Shown here: positions 31,965 to 36,672 of the stretch, in pieces | Numbering within the stretch: position 1 is the first letter of the stretch | Layout: every line of letters starts with the position of its first letter | Source of the DNA: Lentihominibacter faecis | GTDB taxonomy: Bacteria > Bacillota > Clostridia > Peptostreptococcales > Anaerovoracaceae | DNA length: 36,672 nucleotides | Direction: 5' to 3' | NCBI RefSeq assembly: GCF_014306095.1 | Contig: NZ_JACRWC010000111.1 | Span: 1 to 36,672 of the forward strand | Notes under the pieces: model-generated | The model's database searches: none | What the model was told of the DNA's origin: nothing | Seen by the model: only the letters and a program-made list of their open reading frames with translations | Made by a program: the position numbers and the translations under genes

Positions 31965-33112
31965 ATGTACGCAACTGATCTCATGGGACTGACACTCGAC
32001 AATCCCGTTATCATAGCCCCCGGGCCCTGGAGCCGCGGCGAAAAACTGAAGGATGCCCTGCAGTGCAACGCCGGAGCTATCATCACCGAAAGCATCGTCA
32101 GCGAATCCTATTCCGATACCTGCCCGCGATACACCTACAGCAACGACAACCGGGGGATCCAGAACATCAGGCTTTACAGCGCTCTGGAACTCGAAGAATG
32201 GATCCACTGGCTAAGTGAAGCACAAAAAAAGAACCGCTATGGTTCTTCCTCTAAACTGATCGCATCCATCATGGGTACTTCTCCCTCCGAGCTTAGCTAT
32301 ATAGCAAAGAAAATAGAAAAAACAGGGATTGATGGGATCGAGATCGGATTTGCCTGCCCTATGGGCGAAGGTCAGGATATCATCGCAGGCGACCCTGAGC
32401 GTGTCTATGCTTATACCTGTGAAGTGGTCAAGGCCGTCCACGTGCCTGTCTCTGTTAAACTGAGTGCTGCTGTCGGGAATTTATCCGCTGTCGTGGAAGC
32501 TGCTGGAAAAGCAGGCGCATCGGGGATCAGCGGGATCGATACTCTTCGCTGCATCCTGAAAATCGACATAGAAAGCGGCAAACCGGATCTTCCTACATAC
32601 GGTGGTTATTCCGGTGCGCCGATCCGTCCCATCGGTCTTGCGACCATCGCAAGTATCGCACAATGCACCGATCTTCCTGTCATTGGCATGGGCGGGATCG
32701 AAAACTATGAAAATCTCATTGAATACATTATGGCAGGCGCCAGTGCCGGCGGGATCGGACAGCGATTCTGCTTCACGGCTACGATGTGGTCACCCAGACA
32801 ATACAGCATCTGGAAACATGGATGCAAGCTCACAGCATCAAATCCATCGAAGAGATCCGAGGTCGAGCTCTGCCGGAGCTTTATTCCTTTGAAGAGATCA
32901 AGCGTGATATGAAACAGGTAAAACTTATAAAAGAACAGAACGGTGCGTCTTGCACGAAGTGCCGTAAATGCATCGACTGCTGTCTTCATAATGCGATTTC
33001 TTCCCCGGAAGATCCAGAGGCTCCGATCCAGATCCATGAATCTCTCTGCGACGGATGCGGGCTGTGCGTCAGCGTCTGCCCGGAGCGCAAACTGATTTTA
33101 TGCCGGCTATAA
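31965..33112 (+). pseudogene. PreA-like dihydroorotate/dihydropyrimidine dehydrogenase with C-terminal ferredoxin, frameshifted
   Basis: The first frame (31965-32912) encodes a class 1 DHODH-like FMN barrel: LTLDNPVIIAPGPWSR, GIDGIEIGFACPMGEGQ, PTYGGYSGAPIRPIGLATIA, PVIGMGGIENYENLIEYIMAGAS. At about 32757-32762 the reading breaks: the expected GIGTAILLHGYDVV continues one frame over, consistent with one missing base after GGGATCGG. The second frame runs to 33112 and ends in two [4Fe-4S] motifs (CTKCRKCIDCC; CDGCGLCVSVCPE). The joined protein would be about 382 aa. SD GGAGG lies right after the lacI-like gene. The usual substrate-binding Asn of N-x-S-C-P-N is not kept, so the substrate is uncertain. 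It could be a real mutation or a sequencing error. Confidence 0.85.
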
Positions 33113-33132
33113 CTGTTTTTATGCCGGCTATA
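33091..33132. repeat. Contiguous 21-bp tandem duplication over the stop codon of the PreA-like gene
   Basis: Two abutting 21-bp units (33091-33111 and 33112-33132) differ at one position; the core is TTATGCCGGCTATA. The first contains the stop codon, and the second repeats the last codons and stop in frame. Ends 5 bases before the sigG stop. Confidence 0.85.
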
Positions 33133-33137
33133 AACAC

Positions 33138-33911
33138 TCATAATATATACTTTTTCATATACTTCAGCGCATTCTTTTCCAAACGGGAAACCTGCGCCTG
33201 GCTGATAGCGATTTCACCAGCAACTTCCATCTGCGTTTTTCCTTCAAAGAAACGCATTGTCAGTATATGCTGTTCCCTGGGAGATAATTTTTTCATCGCC
33301 TCCGAAAGGGATAGATTTTCGATCCATTTCGCATCGGTGTTTTTCATATCCCTGATCTGATCCATCACATAGATCGGATCTCCATCATCATTATATACCG
33401 GCTCAAATAGCGACACCGGGTCCTGGATCGCATCCAGTGCCAGCACAACATCTTCCCTGGGAAGCTCCAGTTCCCTGGCGATCTCATCCACCGTCGGCTC
33501 CCTCTGCAGCTGACGTCCCAGATGCTCTCTTGCTGTCAGAGCACGATATGCCGTGTCCCTCACGGATCGAGATACCCGTATACTGTTATTATCCCTCAGA
33601 TAACGCCGCACCTCCCCCACGATCATCGGGACCGCATATGTTGAAAATTTCACTCCATGAGAGAGATCAAAATTGTTCAAAGCCTTGATCAGCCCTACAC
33701 AGCCCACCTGAAACAAATCATCAGGATTCTCTCCACGAGCCGAAAATTTTTGTATCACACTAAGAACAAGCCGGAGATTCCCGCGGATAAATTCATCCCG
33801 CATCCGTTCATCTCCGGCTTTGATCGCCTCCAGCATTTCCTGCATCTCCCTGTCCCGATACCGAGGCAGTTTTGACGTATTCACGCCGCAAATCTCAACC
33901 TTACTGGCCAT
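33138..33911 (-). CDS. sigG: Late forespore sigma factor sigma-G
   Basis: A 257-aa sigma factor with the sigma-G N-terminal signature KVEICGVNTSKLPRYRDREM, region 2 (FIRGNLRLVLSVIQKF, NPDDLFQVGCVGLIKALNNFDLSHGVKFSTYAVPMIVGEVRRYLRDNN) and region 4 (EGKTQMEVAGEIAISQAQVSRLEKNALKYM). The ATG at 33911 follows GAGG by about 10 bases. Unlike most spore-formers, spoIIGA and sigE are not directly upstream; argD is. No clear sigma-F/G promoter could be assigned by eye. It is convergent with the PreA-like gene, with only 25 bases between stops. Confidence 0.95.
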   Translation of the reverse strand: MASKVEICGVNTSKLPRYRDREMQEMLEAIKAGDERMRDEFIRGNLRLVLSVIQKFSARGENPDDLFQVGCVGLIKALNNFDLSHGVKFSTYAVPMIVGEVRRYLRDNNSIRVSRSVRDTAYRALTAREHLGRQLQREPTVDEIARELELPREDVVLALDAIQDPVSLFEPVYNDDGDPIYVMDQIRDMKNTDAKWIENLSLSEAMKKLSPREQHILTMRFFEGKTQMEVAGEIAISQAQVSRLEKNALKYMKKYIL

Positions 33912-34010
33912 AAATCATGAACCTCACATCCCTTTTGCTCCCCTAAAGCAACTCGATGCCGTACTATATTTATGTGCAAATAAGATTGTTTTTATTCTGT
34001 TTTCCTGCGA

Positions 34011-35180
34011 TTAGCTGAGAGCTTTTTTCAGGATCTCAACTCCCTGATCGATCTCATCATATGTAATGGTAAGCGGTGGCAAAAGTCTTACTTTATCCTT
34101 CGCTGTCAGTACCATAAGACCCTCTTCCAGAGCTTTCTTCACAACATCCGGAGCTTCTTTTCCTTCCAGCGAAACACCCAGCATCAGACCCAGCCCACTA
34201 ACAGATGTCACATGAGGCAGAGTCTGCAGCTTGTCTTTCAGGTATGCAGATTTTTTCTGCACTTCTTTCAGGAACGCATCATCGATCCTTGTGAGCACTT
34301 CTACCGCTCCGGCACATGCCACCGGATTTCCACCATAAGTCGTTCCGTGATCTCCCGGCTTCAGGACATCGCAGCACTTTTCGCCAAAGAGCACTCCGCC
34401 GATCGGAAGTCCTCCGCCGATCCCTTTTGCAAAGGTTACGATATCAGGCGTCACGTCAAAGTATTCATATGCAAACAATTTACCGGTACGTCCTATTCCT
34501 GTCTGCACTTCATCTACGATAAAGACCAGATCATGTTCATGGCAAAGCTGCTCTGCAGCCTTTACGAAATCCGGATCCAGATCAAGCACGCCGCCTTCGC
34601 CCTGTACCATCTCCATCATGATGGCACAAGTATCATCGTCTACAAGCGATTTCAGCTGTTCAATATTATTGGCCTCACAATACTTGAAGCCTTCCAGGAA
34701 CGGAGTGAAAAACTTATGATATTTTTCCTGTCCCGTCGCAGTGATCGTTGCCATAGTCCTGCCATGGAAAGAATTGGCCAGAGAAATGATCTTGTTCACG
34801 TGAACGCCACGCTGTGTCGTACCATATTTCCGAGCCGTCTTTATTGCCGCCTCATTGGCTTCTGCGCCGGAGTTTCCGAAAAACACCTTCTTCAATCCAG
34901 TCCTCTTTGTCAGAAGATCTGCTGCCTTGACCTGCGGTTCGGAATAAAACAGGTTGGACACATGCTGCAGCTTCTTCAGCTGTGCAGTTACTGCTTCTAC
35001 CCATCCGTCATCACAGAATCCCAGACAATTTACGCCGATCCCTGCCGTAAAATCGATATATTCCTTTCCGTCTACAGAAACGCACTTAGCACCCTTGCCA
35101 TGGTCTGCCACCATATCATAACGCGAATATGTTCCTACGATCTTTTCCTGATCTAATTTCTTGATTTCTTCTTTATTCAT
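34011..35180 (-). CDS. argD: Acetylornithine aminotransferase
   Basis: A 389-aa class III PLP aminotransferase converting N-acetylglutamate semialdehyde to N-acetylornithine. Motifs: [64 protein letters not shown], the PLP lysine in [15 protein letters not shown], and [15 protein letters not shown]. The start at 35180 (MNKEEIKK) is behind GAGGAG. The ATG overlaps the argB stop by 8 bases; longer in-frame starts lie inside argB. Third in argJ-argB-argD. No obvious terminator follows before sigG. Confidence 0.95.
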   Translation of the reverse strand: MNKEEIKKLDQEKIVGTYSRYDMVADHGKGAKCVSVDGKEYIDFTAGIGVNCLGFCDDGWVEAVTAQLKKLQHVSNLFYSEPQVKAADLLTKRTGLKKVFFGNSGAEANEAAIKTARKYGTTQRGVHVNKIISLANSFHGRTMATITATGQEKYHKFFTPFLEGFKYCEANNIEQLKSLVDDDTCAIMMEMVQGEGGVLDLDPDFVKAAEQLCHEHDLVFIVDEVQTGIGRTGKLFAYEYFDVTPDIVTFAKGIGGGLPIGGVLFGEKCCDVLKPGDHGTTYGGNPVACAGAVEVLTRIDDAFLKEVQKKSAYLKDKLQTLPHVTSVSGLGLMLGVSLEGKEAPDVVKKALEEGLMVLTAKDKVRLLPPLTITYDEIDQGVEILKKALS

Positions 35181-36063
35181 TCCAGTATTTCTCCTCGCTT
35201 TCCTGTATGATCGCTGTACCGATACCCTTGTTTGTGAAGAATTCCAGCAGAAGGCTGTGAGGGATCCGTCCATCCATGATATGGATCCGGGAAACTCCAT
35301 CCTTCAATGCTTCGATACAGTTGCGGATCTTAGGCAGCATGCCACCCTTGATCACGCCTTCTTCCACCAGTTTTTCTGCTTCCTCTACATAAAGCTCTGA
35401 AATAACGGACGACGGATCTTCCGGATCCAGCCGCACACCTTCCACGTCCGAAAGATATGCCAGCTTCTCCGCTTTCAGTGCTGTCGCGATGGCACTTGCC
35501 GCTTCATCTGCATTGATGTTGTACGCATCACCGTTATCGTCCATACCGATCGGATACACGATCGGCAGGAAGTCCTGCTCCATGAGGTCATGCAAAATCT
35601 TCGTATCCACCGATTTGATATCACCGACGTATCCAATATCACGACCATCCACATATTTCTTTTCGACCTTCAGCATACCGCCATCCATGCCGCTGATCCC
35701 GGCAGCCTGCACACCCAGAGTCTGTACGTTGGCCACCAGATCCTTGTTGACCTTTCCCAGCACCATCTGCGCGATCTCAATAGTCTCTTTATCCGTCACA
35801 CGCAGTCCGCCTACGAACTCCGTCTCCTTGCCGGCCTTGTCCACCCAGCGACTGATTTCCTTGCCGCCGCCGTGCACGATGATGGGTCTGAATCCTACCA
35901 GCTTCAGCAAAACGACATCCTGTATGACCTCCCGCTTCAGCTCTTCATCTATCATAGCACTTCCACCGTACTTTACAACTATTATTTTATCGTGAAATCT
36001 TCTTATATATGGAAGTGCTTCGATCAGCACCTCCGCTTTTTCTAAATATTTCTGATCAACCAT
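35173..36063 (-). CDS. argB: Acetylglutamate kinase
   Basis: A 296-aa amino-acid kinase phosphorylating N-acetylglutamate. It shows [52 protein letters not shown] and [14 protein letters not shown], all characteristic. The N-terminal extension [20 protein letters not shown] resembles that of arginine-inhibited hexameric enzymes; feedback control is inferred. SD AGGAG lies in the last codons of argJ, 2 bases before the ATG. Confidence 0.96.
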   Translation of the reverse strand: MVDQKYLEKAEVLIEALPYIRRFHDKIIVVKYGGSAMIDEELKREVIQDVVLLKLVGFRPIIVHGGGKEISRWVDKAGKETEFVGGLRVTDKETIEIAQMVLGKVNKDLVANVQTLGVQAAGISGMDGGMLKVEKKYVDGRDIGYVGDIKSVDTKILHDLMEQDFLPIVYPIGMDDNGDAYNINADEAASAIATALKAEKLAYLSDVEGVRLDPEDPSSVISELYVEEAEKLVEEGVIKGGMLPKIRNCIEALKDGVSRIHIMDGRIPHSLLLEFFTNKGIGTAIIQESEEKYWNE

Positions 36064-36065
36064 GT

Positions 36066-36672
36066 TTAACTCCTGTAGTCTCCATTGATTTTTACGTAAT
36101 CGTATGTCAGATCGCAGCCCCAGGCTGTCGCCGACTCATTTCCCTGATGCATATCCACATAAATCTGAATCTCTTCTTCTCCCAGGATCTTCGATGCTTC
36201 TTCCTCGCTGTATTCCTTATGACGGGATCCCTGGCACACCAGCACCCTGCCTTTTGCAGAAGCCATTTCCACATCGATATTTTCTGTGCTGAACTCACCG
36301 TCTGCGTAGCCGATCGCGCAGAGCACTCTTCCCCAGTTGGCATCCGCTCCGAAAATGGCAGCTTTCAGCAGATTGGAAGAAATGACCGTCTTGCTGATCC
36401 TGGCCGCGGTCTCATGATCCGGCGCCCCCTTCACCTGACATTCGATCAGCTTCGTTGCACCTTCGCCATCACGCGCCAGCTTTTTGGCCAGATACCTGGT
36501 TACCATCGCAAGCGCTTCGCAGAAAACATCAAACTCCGTGCCCGCTTCGGCGATCTCGTCATTTCCGGCCATTCCGTTTGCCAGCACCGCCACCGTGTCA
36601 TTGGTGGACATATCACCATCGACACAGATCTGATTGTAGCTTGTTTTCACGTCTGCTTTAAGAGCCTTGTCC
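36066..36672 (-). CDS. argJ: Bifunctional ornithine acetyltransferase/N-acetylglutamate synthase (partial, N-terminus outside window)
   Basis: The last 201 codons of ArgJ, which transfers the acetyl group of acetylornithine to glutamate. The visible part corresponds to the beta chain after self-cleavage. The segments [41 protein letters not shown] and [17 protein letters not shown], and the ending [18 protein letters not shown], are family-typical. The cleavage threonine is just beyond the window edge. Presence of argJ implies the recycling arginine pathway, in operon with argB and argD. Confidence 0.95.
   Translation of the reverse strand, partial: DKALKADVKTSYNQICVDGDMSTNDTVAVLANGMAGNDEIAEAGTEFDVFCEALAMVTRYLAKKLARDGEGATKLIECQVKGAPDHETAARISKTVISSNLLKAAIFGADANWGRVLCAIGYADGEFSTENIDVEMASAKGRVLVCQGSRHKEYSEEEASKILGEEEIQIYVDMHQGNESATAWGCDLTYDYVKINGDYRS

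Noticed and set aside
32913..33112. Separate ferredoxin gene
   Set aside because: No SD or start of its own; reading resumes exactly where the DHODH-like protein should continue, so it is the frameshifted C-terminus.
34212..35156. 314-codon plus-strand frame opposite argD
   Set aside because: Mirror frame of a conserved gene with no supporting signals.

Overview
The window reads as chromosome of an anaerobic, spore-forming member of the Clostridia (Bacillota). Sporulation genes are scattered through it: spoIIAA-spoIIAB-sigF, sigG, an undivided sigK, a YlmC/YmxH-type gene and a DUF1540 gene. The other genes are Gram-positive housekeeping genes (RNase Y, radC, class B PBPs, RodA, MinD, NrdR, Cmk, carAB, argJBD). 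There is no plasmid, prophage, IS element, rRNA or CRISPR array. Placement below class level is a guess (an Anaerovoracaceae/Family XIII-like clostridium would fit).

Layout. 1-2946: carB (runs off the left edge) and carA, minus strand, with a near-consensus promoter. 3047-6580: accessory minus-strand genes, namely a hotdog thioesterase, a nitroreductase, an MFS exporter and a MerR/GyrI-like regulator with a 19-bp-spaced promoter. 6673-6839: a complete tRNA-Arg(ACG) unit. 6840-7356: a non-coding stretch full of inverted TTCCCA repeats and a 36-bp-period duplication. 7357-11455: sigF, spoIIAB, spoIIAA, thiI and a cysteine desulfurase, all minus. 11507-13054: rny. 13260-14357: rodA (plus). 14403-14677: a minus-strand mini-transcript with promoter, SD, tiny ORF and terminator. 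14759-18495: minD, PBP2 and radC (minus). 18612-19556: DUF1540 gene and sigK (plus), each behind a sigma-E/K-like promoter. 19553-23992: a PBP, DUF1015, cmk, nrdR and ylmC-like, all minus. 24070-25887: an AGCS Na+/amino-acid symporter under a glycine riboswitch. 25953-27738: a PPIase lipoprotein and a small (p)ppGpp synthetase. 27865-33132: a codB-codA-lacI-preA-like pyrimidine salvage region (plus), AT-rich at its left end and with the last gene frameshifted. 33138-36672: sigG, then argD, argB and argJ (runs off the right edge), minus.

How the genes work together. CarAB makes carbamoyl phosphate for arginine and pyrimidines, ArgJ/B/D make ornithine precursors, and CodB/CodA import and deaminate cytosine to uracil. 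SpoIIAA/SpoIIAB control sigma-F, which leads to forespore sigma-G, while sigma-E and sigma-K act in the mother cell. The promoter-like sequences before the DUF1540, sigK and ylmC-like genes fit mother-cell control. The cysteine desulfurase and ThiI supply sulfur for 4-thiouridine and thiazole.

The less ordinary signals are: (i) two hairpins that look like terminators of the upstream gene while their 3' arm contains the Shine-Dalgarno sequence of the next gene (spoIIAA and a PBP); (ii) the TTCCCA inverted-repeat cluster; (iii) the glycine riboswitch followed by a second hairpin with AGGAGG in its loop; (iv) repeated palindromes around the codB promoter; (v) a single-base frameshift in the DHODH/ferredoxin gene; (vi) the self-contained mini-transcript between rodA and minD.
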